Both the position numbers and the translations under genes were made by a program. Positions 28,246 to 37,835 of a stretch of DNA of 64,000 nt are shown one piece after another; positions within the stretch are counted from its first letter, which is position 1, and the number at the start of each line of letters is the position of its first letter. The notes below the pieces were generated by a model, which saw only the letters and a program-made list of their open reading frames with translations, was not told where the DNA came from and ran no database searches. Source of the DNA: Colwellia sp. MB02u-6 (GTDB lineage Bacteria; Pseudomonadota; Gammaproteobacteria; Enterobacterales; Alteromonadaceae); the NCBI RefSeq assembly GCF_014077095.1, contig NZ_JACGVG010000027.1, forward strand, positions 1 through 64,000, read 5' to 3'.

Positions 28246-29136
28246 TTAATGTTTGCGGCTGACAATGAAAGTTGCAAAGTCGGACAAGCTCTGGGTATTG
28301 TAAGGCAAAGTGGCTAAAGCTTGAAGCGCTTGTTGATATAAGTTTTCGGCTTTTTCTTGTGCACCTTGTAAACCTAACAATGCGGGATAGGTACTTTTAT
28401 TGGCGGCAAGGTCAGAACCCGAGGGTTTACCCAGCTCTTCTTGTGTTGATGTTATATCGATAATGTCATCACGTACTTGGTAAGCCAAGCCAATAAGCTT
28501 GGCATAAAGGGCTAATTGTTCTTTGTCATACAGAGTGGCTTTATTGCTGCATTCTGCCGCCATTTTTACTGAAGCTTCAAGTAAAGCGCCGGTTTTTAAC
28601 GAGTGTAAATTTTCTAATGCGGTCAGTGAAATGGCTTTATCAGTTGCGGCTAAATCTAATGCTTGGCCACCACACATGCCTTGATAACCTGCGGCATTGA
28701 CCAGGTAGCGTAATAAATTAATGCGCTTAGTATCCACGGCCTCAGAAAATTCGTGGTTGGCAATAATGTCAAAAGCTAGCGTCTGCAAACTATCACCAGC
28801 AAGAATAGCGGTCGCCTCATCAAAGGCTTTATGACAAGTGGGTTGGCCACGACGCAGGTCATCGTCGTCCATTGCCGGTAAGTCATCATGCAACAGTGAA
28901 TAAGCATGAATGCATTCTATGGCAGCGGCTACACCGTCGATATCACCTTGTTTGGCGTCTAATGTTGCCCCCGTAATATAAGCTAAATATGGCCGCATAC
29001 GCTTACCACCAATCAGTAAGCCGTAGCGCATAGCGGCTAATAACTTTTCATCGTTAAGAGTTAAGCTTGCAAGCTTTTTGCTTAGATAATCATTAATGCG
29101 CGTTTGCACATCATCAATATGTGCGAGTTTAGTCAC
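28246..29136 (-). CDS. ispA: Farnesyl diphosphate synthase
   Basis: A 296-aa prenyltransferase making C15 farnesyl diphosphate from DMAPP/GPP and IPP. The first aspartate-rich motif lies in LLHDDLPAMDDDDLRRG and the second in YQVRDDIID. The chain-length and GGKRMRPYL motifs are intact. Its start overlaps the end of xseB by 8 bp, so the two are translationally coupled. The order xseB-ispA-dxs is the standard gammaproteobacterial one. Confidence 0.96.
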   Translation of the reverse strand: MTKLAHIDDVQTRINDYLSKKLASLTLNDEKLLAAMRYGLLIGGKRMRPYLAYITGATLDAKQGDIDGVAAAIECIHAYSLLHDDLPAMDDDDLRRGQPTCHKAFDEATAILAGDSLQTLAFDIIANHEFSEAVDTKRINLLRYLVNAAGYQGMCGGQALDLAATDKAISLTALENLHSLKTGALLEASVKMAAECSNKATLYDKEQLALYAKLIGLAYQVRDDIIDITSTQEELGKPSGSDLAANKSTYPALLGLQGAQEKAENLYQQALQALATLPYNTQSLSDFATFIVSRKH

Positions 29137-29383
29137 GGATGTTAGTCTCGTCAGTATTAAATTTTTCTAATTGCGCTTGGCCGTTTTTTTCTAGCAAAAT
29201 ATTAATTTGCTGTTCGGCCCCTTTAAGTTTTTCCTGATTATGTTGGCTCAGGTGTAGGCCACGTTCAAATAAGGCCATTGAGTCTTCAAGGTTAAGATCA
29301 CCTTGCTCTAAATTTTTCACAATGGTTTCTAATTCAACTAATGATTCTTCAAAGCTTAAGTTTTCAATTTTTTTTCTGGCCAT
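29129..29383 (-). CDS. xseB: Exodeoxyribonuclease VII small subunit
   Basis: An 84-aa helical subunit of exonuclease VII, which degrades single-stranded DNA. The core SFEESLVELETIVKNLEQGDLNLEDSM...FERG matches the XseB family throughout. A TTG at 29419 is in frame, but the ATG at 29383 gives the family's usual N-terminus (MARKK then the helix) and length (about 80 aa). It heads the xseB-ispA-dxs operon. Confidence 0.93.
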   Translation of the reverse strand: MARKKIENLSFEESLVELETIVKNLEQGDLNLEDSMALFERGLHLSQHNQEKLKGAEQQINILLEKNGQAQLEKFNTDETNIRD

Positions 29384-29618
29384 GGACTTTTTTTTGCGTG
29401 ATATGAACTCTAAGCGCAAACTTACCTTAGCTAGGGCGCGGGGTCAATTAATGATGAATTGATGCTGGTAATGATAATATTGATATTAGCTTCTTAAGTT
29501 ATTGACAATGTGGACGATAACAAAGGTACAACGAAAAATATAAGTATTCGCGTAAGACCTATTCATCAGGTATTATCAGCCTAATGGCTATATTTAAGAA
29601 AATTTATCGGAGGCACTT

Positions 29619-30383
29619 GTGGATTTAGCAACGTTAATAGGCATAGTCGGTGCAATAGGGTTACTGGTTATGGCGATGCTACTCGCTGGCGACATTAGCA
29701 TGTTTATAGATCCTCAGTCGGTGATTATTGTCTTTGGTGGTTCGATTTTTGTTGTGTTAGCCAATTATAATTTAGGCCAGTTTTTTGGTATTGGAAAAAT
29801 TATTGGTAAATCCTTCATGTTTAAATTGGAAACACCTGAAGAATTAATTGAAAAGTCAGTAGAAATGGCGGATGCAGCTCGTAAAGGCGGTTTTTTAGCC
29901 CTAGAGGAAGCTGAAATTTCTAATGCCTTTATGCAAAAGGGTGTCGATATGTTGGTCGATGGGCATGATGCTGATGTTGTGCGTACCACCATGCAAAAAG
30001 ATATCGACCTTACCACAGAACGTCATGAAACCGGCTCAAATATGATGATGGCCCTAGCCGATATTGCACCCGCTATGGGCATGATAGGCACCTTGATTGG
30101 TTTGGTTGCTATGTTATCTAATATGGACGATCCAAAGGCAATTGGTCCAGCCATGGCGGTAGCATTGCTAACAACCTTATACGGTGCGTTTTTGGCGAAT
30201 GTTATTGCCATACCTATCGCGTCTAAATTAAAATTACGTTTAGCAGAAGAGAAAATGAATCAAGAACTGGTGCTTGATGCCGTTTTAGGTATTCAGGATG
30301 GTCAAAACCCACGTGTTATTGAAGGCTTGCTAAAGAGCTACCTTGCTGAAGGTAAGCGAGCTGTTAATACAACTGAAGAGTAG
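29619..30383 (+). CDS. pomA: Sodium-driven flagellar stator protein PomA (MotA family)
   Basis: A 254-aa inner-membrane stator subunit with four membrane helices, two at the N-terminus (about 2-22 and 28-48) and two at about 145-200. The cytoplasmic loop with GGFLALEEAE carries the charged residues that contact the rotor. APAMGMIGTLIGLVAML is the family signature. The gene starts with GTG behind a strong CGGAGG ribosome-binding site. It pairs with pomB 11 bp downstream. Sodium rather than proton use is inferred from closeness to PomA of marine relatives. Confidence 0.93.
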   Translation: MDLATLIGIVGAIGLLVMAMLLAGDISMFIDPQSVIIVFGGSIFVVLANYNLGQFFGIGKIIGKSFMFKLETPEELIEKSVEMADAARKGGFLALEEAEISNAFMQKGVDMLVDGHDADVVRTTMQKDIDLTTERHETGSNMMMALADIAPAMGMIGTLIGLVAMLSNMDDPKAIGPAMAVALLTTLYGAFLANVIAIPIASKLKLRLAEEKMNQELVLDAVLGIQDGQNPRVIEGLLKSYLAEGKRAVNTTEE

Positions 30384-30394
30384 GGGAGTCAATT

Positions 30395-31330
30395 ATGGCA
30401 GATAAATGTAAATGCCCACCCCCAGGATTACCACCATGGATGGGCACATTTGCCGACTTAATGGCGCTATTAATGTGTTTCTTTGTCTTACTTTTATCAT
30501 TTTCTGAAATGGACGTATTAAAGTTTAAGCAAATTGCGGGCTCAATGAAATTTGCCTTTGGTGTACAAAATAAAATAGAAGTAAAAGACATCCCTAAAGG
30601 CACCAGTATTATTGCTCAGGAATTTCGCCCCGGTAAACCTGAACCAACCCCGATTGAGGTTATGCAACAGCAAACGATGGAAATGACCCAACAAATGTTG
30701 GAATTTCAAGCCGGTGATGACACCTCCGCGGGTGGTCGACAAGAGCAACGTGGCACCCAACGCGGTGGTCAATCAAAAAACACTGCAGATACCAGCTCAA
30801 CAGCGGCATCACAACAAGCCAGAAATGAGCTAGAGCAAGCGTCTCAAGAGCAAGTTAATGATCTAGTAAAAAAAATAGCCGAGCAATTAGAGCAACAAAT
30901 CCAAGACGGCGCTATTGAGTTAGAGTCATTGGGGCAGCAAGTTATTATTCGCATTCGTGAAAACGGCTCATTTCCATCTGGCTCAGCATTCTTACAACCA
31001 CAATTTAAACCCATTATGCGAGAAATTGGTTTGTTATTAAATACTGTACCCGGTGAGATTATGATCTCTGGCAACACCGATAACCAGGGTATAAGTTCTG
31101 AATTGTTTACCTCTAATTGGGATTTATCAAGTAAACGCGCTGTGGCTATTGCGCATGAAATTATTAAAGTGCCTAATTTTGACCAATCTCGTCTACTGGT
31201 TGTTGGCCATGCCGATACACGGCCTTTAGTGCCTAATACTAATCGCTTAAACCGTCGTCGAAATCGTCGGGTTGAAATTGCCATTAACCAAGGTAAAGCG
31301 AAAGAAACGGCGCCAATCTCAATCCAGTGA
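30395..31330 (+). CDS. pomB: Sodium-driven flagellar stator protein PomB (MotB family)
   Basis: A 311-aa stator subunit with one membrane helix (about 17-40) that contains the ion-carrying aspartate D21 in TFADLMALLMCFFVLLLSFSEMD. A Gln/Ser-rich flexible linker (about 85-145) precedes the OmpA-like peptidoglycan-binding domain (about 185-300). That domain has GNTDNQGI, DLSSKRAVAIAHEI, GHADTRP and NRRRNRRVEI. It anchors the PomAB ion channel to the cell wall and drives the polar flagellum. Confidence 0.94.
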   Translation: MADKCKCPPPGLPPWMGTFADLMALLMCFFVLLLSFSEMDVLKFKQIAGSMKFAFGVQNKIEVKDIPKGTSIIAQEFRPGKPEPTPIEVMQQQTMEMTQQMLEFQAGDDTSAGGRQEQRGTQRGGQSKNTADTSSTAASQQARNELEQASQEQVNDLVKKIAEQLEQQIQDGAIELESLGQQVIIRIRENGSFPSGSAFLQPQFKPIMREIGLLLNTVPGEIMISGNTDNQGISSELFTSNWDLSSKRAVAIAHEIIKVPNFDQSRLLVVGHADTRPLVPNTNRLNRRRNRRVEIAINQGKAKETAPISIQ

Positions 31331-31367
31331 TGATAAAAAGCTATCTCATCTGAAGGAAAATTATATT

Positions 31368-31395
31368 AGGAGTACAAATGAAGTACTCCTTTTTT
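31368..31395 (+). terminator. pomAB terminator
   Basis: An 8-bp stem (AGGAGTAC / GTACTCCT) with a 7-base loop is followed by a run of T residues, 38 bp after the pomB stop. Confidence 0.88.
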
Positions 31396-31656
31396 ACGGT
31401 TGAGCTTAAATGTAGTCTATCGCCACTGCTGTTAAATAGGCAGGTTTTTGGATATTAAGGACATGCTCTACCTTGATTATTTTGTGATGCATACTGATAT
31501 ACGCATACTATTGTGCAATAACAGTTTTTCATATGAATAGCGTTCCTAATTTAATGGTTTTTATACTTAAAACACTTTGGTATTATTTTATTGTTAATGT
31601 TTATCACCTAGCAGATAAGCCGTTAGCAGTTTACATTAGGGTACTTAGCGCTGAAA

Positions 31657-31686
31657 TTGCATATTACATCGGAACAGGTATATAAT
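31657..31686 (+). promoter_or_regulatory. Probable sigma-70 promoter of thiI
   Basis: A perfect -10 hexamer TATAAT (31681-31686) lies 18 bp after TTGCAT (31657-31662), a partial -35 match. It is about 30 bp upstream of the thiI start. Confidence 0.5.
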
Positions 31687-31718
31687 GCGCGCCATTATAA
31701 ATAAGGGCGTTATTGTTG

Positions 31719-33173
31719 ATGAGATTCATTGTTAAGCTACAGGCTGAAATAACCATTAAAAGCCGTCCAGTGCGTAAGCGTTTTACTAAGATTTTAGAAT
31801 CAAGTATAAAAAATGTTCTACGTCGTGTTGATGAACAAGTGACAACACAAATGCACTGGGACAACATTGAAGTTAATACGGCCAATAATAGCCCCGAAAA
31901 TCGTTTAAAATTAATAGCGACTTTAAAATCCACGCCAGGCATTCCGATGTTTCTCGAAGTGCAACAAGCTAGCTTTACTAACCTTGATGATATTTGTGAA
32001 AAAACCTTAGCGGTTCATGCCAAAAATATCGAAAACAAAACATTTTCTGTCAGAGTAAAGCGTTCAGGTAAGCACGACTTTAATTCCATGGACGTCGAAA
32101 AATATGTTGGCAGTGGACTAAATTTGCAAGTTGAATCTGCTAGCGTTAAATTGAAAAAACCTGATGTTACTGTTTATTTAGAAATTAAAAACACACATTT
32201 ATATATTGTTACCCAGCGTCACAAAGGCATGGGCGGTTTTCCCATAGCCACACAAGAAGATGTGCTATCGCTAATGTCGGGTGGTTTTGATTCAGGTGTT
32301 GCTAGTTATCAAATGATTAAAAAAGGTGCACGAACGCATTATTGTTTTTTTAATTTAGGTGGTGCGGCGCACGAAGTGGGTGTTAAGCAAGTTAGTTATT
32401 ATCTCTGGAACAAGTATGGTGCGTCACACCGAGTGAAGTTTTTCTCGGTAGATTTTGAACCCGTTGTTGCACAGATACTCAAACACATTGATAACGGTCT
32501 AATGGGCGTTGTGCTTAAACGTATGATGATGCGAGCCGCAGCTACCATAGCCGAAAAAATGGGTATTCAAGCCTTAGTGACTGGTGAAGCAATTGGCCAA
32601 GTATCTAGTCAAACAATTACTAACTTAAATGTGATTGACCGGGTGACTAATGCCTTGATTTTGCGACCATTAGTGACCTACGATAAACAAGATATTATTA
32701 ATATTGCACGGGAAATTGGTACGGAAGACTTTGCCAAAACCATCCCTGAATATTGTGGTGTTATTTCTAAAAAGCCAACCGTAAAAGCGGTATTGTCAAA
32801 AGTTGAAGCTGAAGAAGAAAAATTTGATTTCTCAATTCTTGACAAAGTTGTTGATGAAACCCGAGTCTTTGATGTTCGTGATATCGGCAAAGAAAGTGAA
32901 GCAGAAATTCATGCGGTTGATACTTTAGATAATATCCCAGCCAATGCGGTTGTACTTGATATTCGAAGCCCTGATGAAGAAGATGACCGCCCGTTAGTAT
33001 TAGAAGGCGTAGAAGTTATACACATACCGTTTTACAAACTAACCAGTCAATTTGGCGAGTTGGATAAGTCCAAAGACTACTTACTTTATTGCGACCAAGG
33101 TGTGATGAGTAAATTACAGGCGCTCTATTTATTAGGCGCAGGCTTTAGCAATGTGAAAGTATATCGGCCATAA
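31719..33173 (+). CDS. thiI: tRNA 4-thiouridine synthase / thiamine sulfurtransferase ThiI
   Basis: A 484-aa enzyme that inserts sulfur at U8 of tRNA and feeds sulfur to thiazole synthesis. The order is an N-terminal ferredoxin-like plus THUMP domain (about 1-165), an adenylating PP-loop domain with [11 protein letters not shown], and a C-terminal rhodanese domain (about 400-484). The persulfide cysteine sits in [10 protein letters not shown]. This three-domain form matches E. coli ThiI (482 aa). In-frame TTG codons at 31713 and 31716 precede the chosen ATG at 31719, which gives the canonical MRFIVKL N-terminus. Confidence 0.96.
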   Translation: MRFIVKLQAEITIKSRPVRKRFTKILESSIKNVLRRVDEQVTTQMHWDNIEVNTANNSPENRLKLIATLKSTPGIPMFLEVQQASFTNLDDICEKTLAVHAKNIENKTFSVRVKRSGKHDFNSMDVEKYVGSGLNLQVESASVKLKKPDVTVYLEIKNTHLYIVTQRHKGMGGFPIATQEDVLSLMSGGFDSGVASYQMIKKGARTHYCFFNLGGAAHEVGVKQVSYYLWNKYGASHRVKFFSVDFEPVVAQILKHIDNGLMGVVLKRMMMRAAATIAEKMGIQALVTGEAIGQVSSQTITNLNVIDRVTNALILRPLVTYDKQDIINIAREIGTEDFAKTIPEYCGVISKKPTVKAVLSKVEAEEEKFDFSILDKVVDETRVFDVRDIGKESEAEIHAVDTLDNIPANAVVLDIRSPDEEDDRPLVLEGVEVIHIPFYKLTSQFGELDKSKDYLLYCDQGVMSKLQALYLLGAGFSNVKVYRP

Positions 33174-33424
33174 GTAACCACTCGGTTTCACCACAATGTT
33201 GTTCACAGATGGAGTCTACCCTAAATAGAACCTAGGTGGATAAGAGAGTGTTGGGCAATTTTTTCTAGGTCGAACTTTAGTCCGGCAAGCGTTAAATAGG
33301 TAAGTAACATGATAGGCCAAATATGCATAGCCCAGTTAATTTTGTGTCAGACGACAAAAGTTAATTGCAACTAAATACTATTATAGATTCAACACCTTTT
33401 TTTAATGTTAAGCATGTCAGAGTA

Positions 33425-34321
33425 CTAAACTTCTAGCGCTCTAACTTGCTGTATTATTTTTTCATTTTGGGGTACACCAAGACCTGCCTTTCTAGCCACA
33501 TTAACAATGTAGCCATTGATATAATCAATCTCAGTTTTTCGTTGTTGTAGAATATCACTGCGCATTGAAGAGCAATTTTTAGCGGTGTTTGTCACAACCT
33601 GCAGTATTGTTGCTTGCAGCTCGTTAAAGTCAAAGTTAATGTTTTCATAAGCTGCTACAGCAATGATTTCATGAATTAACTTAGTGACGAGTGACTTGAA
33701 TTTATCATCAAGTAGCTGACCATTATTGATGTTTTCTATCGCGGTTATTGGGTTAATAACACAATTTATCGCTAATTTAAGCCACTGTTTGTCTTTAATA
33801 GCCTCTGTAAAGGTCAATGTTGGCAAGTTTTGGGCCAATGTCGCGGTAAGTTCATCACGCATTGATGGTTTAATATCGCCAGCGATCAGGCCTAAATCAT
33901 GGTGACCTAAACCTGTGTGCCGAGCATGAAAAGGGCGGATTATTTTACAGCCATGGGTGGTTAATAATGCTAAACAAGGTTGCTGAAGTTTGGCCCAATC
34001 GTGGTATGCGCCCATACCATTATGACAAAAAATAATGATTGCTTGAGTTGATATTTTATTGGTTAAAGCCGCTATGGCGGCTTTAACCTGATAAGACTTT
34101 ACGCAGAGCAATATCAACTCTGCATTGGCAAAGGTATTGTTATTGGCGAGCGTTAATAAACCCTGCTCACTGTGGTTGTTAATGTCAGTAAAGTGGTAAT
34201 GTCTAGGCACAGAACTTGCGCTTGATGAGCAGGATAAACTGACTGAGTTTTTCGGCGCTTTAGTTAAATGATGATACCAGAGCAGTCCAATAGCACCTTG
34301 GCCAATAACAACAATATTCAT
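33425..34321 (-). CDS. panE: 2-dehydropantoate 2-reductase family protein (PanE/ApbA)
   Basis: A 298-aa NADPH-dependent ketopantoate reductase-like enzyme for pantothenate and CoA synthesis. The dinucleotide-binding motif is GQGAIG near the N-terminus. CVKSYQV, CHNGMG and the catalytic-lysine region KDKQWLKLAINCVINPITAI follow, with the C-terminal TEIDYINGYIV motif. All are classic PanE features. It overlaps the upstream VanZ-like gene by 4 bp. PanE paralogues exist, so the substrate call carries some doubt. Confidence 0.85.
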   Translation of the reverse strand: MNIVVIGQGAIGLLWYHHLTKAPKNSVSLSCSSSASSVPRHYHFTDINNHSEQGLLTLANNNTFANAELILLCVKSYQVKAAIAALTNKISTQAIIIFCHNGMGAYHDWAKLQQPCLALLTTHGCKIIRPFHARHTGLGHHDLGLIAGDIKPSMRDELTATLAQNLPTLTFTEAIKDKQWLKLAINCVINPITAIENINNGQLLDDKFKSLVTKLIHEIIAVAAYENINFDFNELQATILQVVTNTAKNCSSMRSDILQQRKTEIDYINGYIVNVARKAGLGVPQNEKIIQQVRALEV

Positions 34322-34701
34322 GATGTTGACTTGTTACTAGAGCGATTACGATAGATCAAAATTGCCCATCTAATAACACCAAATAAGGCTATGCCGATTA
34401 AATCAGAAATAAAGTCGCTTACTTGCGCACTGCGAAAGCCTAAATAATACTGTCCTAACTCGGTGAGTATGCCGTAAAAAGCGACGGTTAACATGGTATT
34501 AAATAACGGCAGTTTTAATATGCTCTGTAGCACCCAAGTTAAGCAAAAAAAACTGATGATATGGCCAATAGAGTCGATTTCTGTGCTACGAAAAACGATG
34601 CGCCTCAAGTCTTCAGAACTAAAATAAAAGCAAAAAAATAGCATAACAATAATGGCGAGAATAGATAAGTGATAGCGACTTTTCATTGCAGTGTAGGTCA
34701 T
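34318..34701 (-). CDS. VanZ-like family membrane protein
   Basis: A 127-aa membrane protein with four hydrophobic segments. The VanZ-like pattern is visible: D43...GH in the second segment, the GILTELGQYYLGFRSAQVSDFISDLIGIALFG block with conserved E, Q, R, D and G residues. Function is unknown for most members outside vancomycin and teicoplanin clusters. It overlaps panE by 4 bp. An internal ATG at 34686 is an alternative start. Confidence 0.75.
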   Translation of the reverse strand: MTYTAMKSRYHLSILAIIVMLFFCFYFSSEDLRRIVFRSTEIDSIGHIISFFCLTWVLQSILKLPLFNTMLTVAFYGILTELGQYYLGFRSAQVSDFISDLIGIALFGVIRWAILIYRNRSSNKSTS

Positions 34702-34929
34702 TGTACTTAATAAAATTAGATGTTATTAATCATATCAGTGCTAAGCAACGAAAACTATCATTGTTGCTTTGAACTAAAGGCTTTATTTCCCTTAACATAA
34801 ATAATCGATCGCTTAGTTAATTCAACGGGTATTATTCCTAGTCAAAGCAATAATTTGTTATCTTGTGCATTGGTATTAATTTCATATATTGATAATATAT
34901 GCCTAATTATTGTTAGATAGAGAATCATC

Positions 34930-35412
34930 ATGCCTTCAATGGATATTGTTTCCGAAATTAATTTGGAAGAAGTTAGAAACGCAACTGAAAATGCTAACCG
35001 TGAGTTATCGACTCGATTCGACTTTCGAGGTGCAGACGCAAGCTTTACTTGGAAAACGCCAACAGTAACGATGAAAGGTGATGCTGACTTTCAACTTAAG
35101 CAAATGGCGGATGTGCTGAGAAGCCAATTAGTCAAACGTAATATTGACGCCAAAGCGCTGACACTGAGCAACATTGAGCACACAGGGAAAAATTTTAGCC
35201 AAGAGGCGACTTTTAAAGAAGGCATCGAACAATTGGTGGCCAAGAAAGTGGTTAAATTGATCAAAGATAGTAAGTTAAAAGTGCAGGCTTCAATTCAAGG
35301 TGAACAAGTGCGAGTTACCGGCAAAAAGCGTGACGATTTACAAGCGGTAATGCAATTACTCAGAGAAAATGAGTTTGAACAATCATTTCAATATAATAAC
35401 TTTAGAGATTAA
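34930..35412 (+). CDS. yajQ: YajQ family nucleotide-binding protein
   Basis: A 160-aa protein with full-length similarity to Yaj[23 protein letters not shown], the central ...IDAKAL segment and [15 protein letters not shown] near the end. The family has two ferredoxin-like domains and binds nucleotides. A homologue in Xanthomonas and Pseudomonas binds cyclic di-GMP. It is monocistronic, followed by a terminator. Confidence 0.95.
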   Translation: MPSMDIVSEINLEEVRNATENANRELSTRFDFRGADASFTWKTPTVTMKGDADFQLKQMADVLRSQLVKRNIDAKALTLSNIEHTGKNFSQEATFKEGIEQLVAKKVVKLIKDSKLKVQASIQGEQVRVTGKKRDDLQAVMQLLRENEFEQSFQYNNFRD

Positions 35413-35460
35413 TGCGCTAGTCATAGCGTTATTTTCTATTGGTTAGTGTCTAATTTTTAA

Positions 35461-35485
35461 AAAGAGGCTTTGGCCTCTTTTTTTT
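35461..35485 (+). terminator. yajQ terminator
   Basis: An 8-bp stem (AAAGAGGC / GCCTCTTT) with loop TTTG is followed by a run of T residues, 48 bp after the yajQ stop. Confidence 0.9.
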
Positions 35486-35677
35486 GCTTTAATCTTTTTA
35501 CAAAGCTATAGGTAGCAATAAATATACTGCTGACTGTAATTTAACCAGTAATGAAATGTTTACGCGAAAAACAGCGATTAAAAGCACTTTCATGACCTTT
35601 TCTACCAATAAACGCTGTTTTTTTCTTAATATTTTAAGTAAATTAACTTATTCAAATAATAATAATGATGGTTTTAA

Positions 35678-37024
35678 ATGGCTGCTTCTAGAGGTGCGTT
35701 CAGTTCTCGTTTTGGTTTTATCATGGCGGCGGCGGGTTCTGCGGTAGGGTTAGGTAATATATGGGGTTTTCCAACCCAAACAGCAAGTAATGGTGGCGCT
35801 GCATTTGTGCTAGTTTATTTAGTGCTTGCCTTTTGTTTAGCGTATCCCGCTTTTATGGCGGAGTTACTGATAGGACGATATGGCCAAGCCAATGCGGTGA
35901 CGTCACTACAAAAAATATCACGTAATATTTTTCACAAACGTTTTGCTTTTGTCGTTGGCTTTGGCGGTATTGTTTGTGCGGCATTAATTTTAAGCTTTTA
36001 TGGCATTTTAGCGGGTTGGATGATGTCATTCGCGATTGAGCCAATGACGACTTTGTTAGGCTTTAATGAAGCGTCAAACTGGCTAACCTCACAATCTATA
36101 GCGCGTAATTTAATTTTTTCTGCGTTATTTATGATGCTGACTATCGCGATTATTCGCCGAGGTGTTGAGCAGGGTATTGAAAAATGGTCTAAGCGCTTAA
36201 TGCCTATGCTAATAGGTTTGTTGATATTATTGATCTTCTATGTCTTTACTTTAGAAGGGGCAAAAGAAGGCTTCGCGGCGTATTTAAATCCTGATATCTC
36301 TCGTCTATTTGAACCCGACTTACTGATCAGCGCATTGGGGCAAGCTTTCTTTTCTTTGTCACTAGGGACTAGTGTGATGGTGATTTATGGTTCATATATA
36401 TCTAAAAGTGAAAACTTAGTATCGCTTGGTGCACAAGTGACCTTAATTGACGTCTCTATTGCCTTCTTGGCCGGTTTGCTTATTATTCCATCGATGTATG
36501 TTGCCCAAGCACAAGGTGTCGCAATTTTCAGTGCAGATGGCAGTTTAATTTCTGGTCCTAATTTGGTTTTTGATGTCTTACCGACGTTATTCAACGGTAT
36601 GGGGGCCATTGGTTTATTTGTTGGCTTTGGTTTTTTTGTTTTAATGTCAATTGCCGCGTTAACATCTAGTATTTCAATGTTAGAAGGGCCGGTTTCTTTT
36701 GTGGTAGAACGCCATAATATTGAACGGAAAAAAGCCACCACTTTTATCGGCCTAGGTATCTTTATGTTAAGTACCTTAATCGTATTTAATTTTGATGTGC
36801 TTTTTGGTTTAGTTATTTCGATGTCTACGGTTTATGGTCAGCCACTGATTGCGATGTTGTGCTGTGTGTTTGTTGGTTGGATTTGGTTTCGTAACGATAT
36901 TTTAAATGAACTTAAGCAAGGTAATGATATGGTTGAACATTCGTTATTTTGGAAGATTTGGCCTTGGTACACTAAGTTTGTTTGTCCCACAGCAATCGGT
37001 ATTGTTTTCTGGCATTCATTGTAA
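35678..37024 (+). CDS. Sodium-dependent transporter, NSS (neurotransmitter:sodium symporter) family
   Basis: A 448-aa carrier with about 11-12 membrane segments. The NSS signature in helix 1 is complete: RFGFIMAAAGSAVGLGNIWGFP. It forms the sodium and substrate sites. The GGAAFVLVYLVLAF segment and PAFMAELLIGRYGQ follow. Bacterial NSS members such as LeuT, MhsT and TnaT take up amino acids with sodium. The exact amino acid cannot be read from the sequence. It stands alone with its own terminator. Confidence 0.92.
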   Translation: MAASRGAFSSRFGFIMAAAGSAVGLGNIWGFPTQTASNGGAAFVLVYLVLAFCLAYPAFMAELLIGRYGQANAVTSLQKISRNIFHKRFAFVVGFGGIVCAALILSFYGILAGWMMSFAIEPMTTLLGFNEASNWLTSQSIARNLIFSALFMMLTIAIIRRGVEQGIEKWSKRLMPMLIGLLILLIFYVFTLEGAKEGFAAYLNPDISRLFEPDLLISALGQAFFSLSLGTSVMVIYGSYISKSENLVSLGAQVTLIDVSIAFLAGLLIIPSMYVAQAQGVAIFSADGSLISGPNLVFDVLPTLFNGMGAIGLFVGFGFFVLMSIAALTSSISMLEGPVSFVVERHNIERKKATTFIGLGIFMLSTLIVFNFDVLFGLVISMSTVYGQPLIAMLCCVFVGWIWFRNDILNELKQGNDMVEHSLFWKIWPWYTKFVCPTAIGIVFWHSL

Positions 37025-37050
37025 TAAACCCACTTTAAATTTAGTGATTA

Positions 37051-37077
37051 AAAAGGGAGCTATTTTAGCTCCCTTTT
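37051..37077 (+). terminator. Terminator of the NSS transporter gene
   Basis: A stem of 11-12 bp (AAAAGGGAGCT / AGCTCCCTTTT) lies 26 bp after the stop. Its A/T arms allow termination on either strand, but the minus-strand gene beyond starts transcription away from it. Confidence 0.85.
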
Positions 37078-37130
37078 CTTATACTATTTTGTGCCAAAAT
37101 GTTTTTTTAAGTATGGTTTTTAAGTATAGA

Positions 37131-37835
37131 TTATAATGTAGGCCATGATTGTTGCCATGGTGGTGTCAGTTGTTTTATAACCGCAAGCGTTGAGCTGTTG
37201 TTGAAAATGGCTCCCGTGTTTGGCGCCAGGCAGTACTGATATTGTTTATTGTGCAAACTAAAGCTTAAGGCAAAGGCGTGGAGATAACCTCGGTCAGTAT
37301 TGAGTTCACTGTTGTATAGCGGATCACCCAGTATGGGTACGCCTATGCTATTTAGCGCCACTCTAATTTGATGCGTTTTACCCGAATGAGGCTTGATTAA
37401 ATAGAGCCGTTGTTTGGCGGCAATAGTGAAAGATAAGAATTGGCTGATGGCGGGGTTATCCATAGTGCGGAGCAATTTCCACATACCTCTGCGGCTTTTT
37501 TCCATATCACCTTTAATTAAGCCTTGTTTTTTTTTCGGCTTACCCTCCGCTATTGCCAAGTAATATTTTTGCACTTGGTGTTGCTCAAATTGTTGTTGAA
37601 ACGCTCTTGCGGTCGCACTATTTTTAGCTACTATAATCAGCCCCGAGGTCATCTTATCTAATCGATGAACAGGATAAAGCTCAGTAAGGGCAAACTGGGT
37701 TTTTAGCTGCGCTTTTATTTGGGAAAATAAACCACTGCCAAGCTTATCTTCATCATGAAAACTTAGCCCTTGGGGTTTATCAATGATGACAAAGTCAGCT
37801 TGGTGATCAATCACAGTTAATGTTTGCTCAATCAT
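37131..37835 (-). CDS. RluA-family RNA pseudouridine synthase
   Basis: A 234-aa pseudouridine synthase of the RluA type. It shows FVIIDKPQGLSFH, the catalytic HRLDKMTSGLIIVAK with its aspartate, YYLAIAEG, the HSGKTHQIRVALNSIGVPILGDPLY motif and a C-terminal LHAFALSF. There is no N-terminal S4 domain. It resembles the short RluA-like subgroup whose RNA target is not established. Its start shares one base with the stop of the upstream NhaC gene. Confidence 0.88.
   Translation of the reverse strand: MIEQTLTVIDHQADFVIIDKPQGLSFHDEDKLGSGLFSQIKAQLKTQFALTELYPVHRLDKMTSGLIIVAKNSATARAFQQQFEQHQVQKYYLAIAEGKPKKKQGLIKGDMEKSRRGMWKLLRTMDNPAISQFLSFTIAAKQRLYLIKPHSGKTHQIRVALNSIGVPILGDPLYNSELNTDRGYLHAFALSFSLHNKQYQYCLAPNTGAIFNNSSTLAVIKQLTPPWQQSWPTL

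Larger units (their letters stand above)
31331..31718. other. Intergenic region between pomB and thiI
   Basis: A 388-bp spacer. It holds the pomAB terminator at the left and the thiI promoter at the right. Nothing else is recognised, and no thiamine riboswitch was seen. Confidence 0.55.

Noticed and set aside
29467-29485. Fur-box-like sequence (GGTAATGATAAT...) between xseB and pomA
   Set aside because: Only the left half matches the Fur consensus well; the right half is poor, and neither flanking gene is an expected iron target.
35556-35747. Open frame of 63 codons before the NSS transporter
   Set aside because: It overlaps the transporter start in another frame and has no conserved features.
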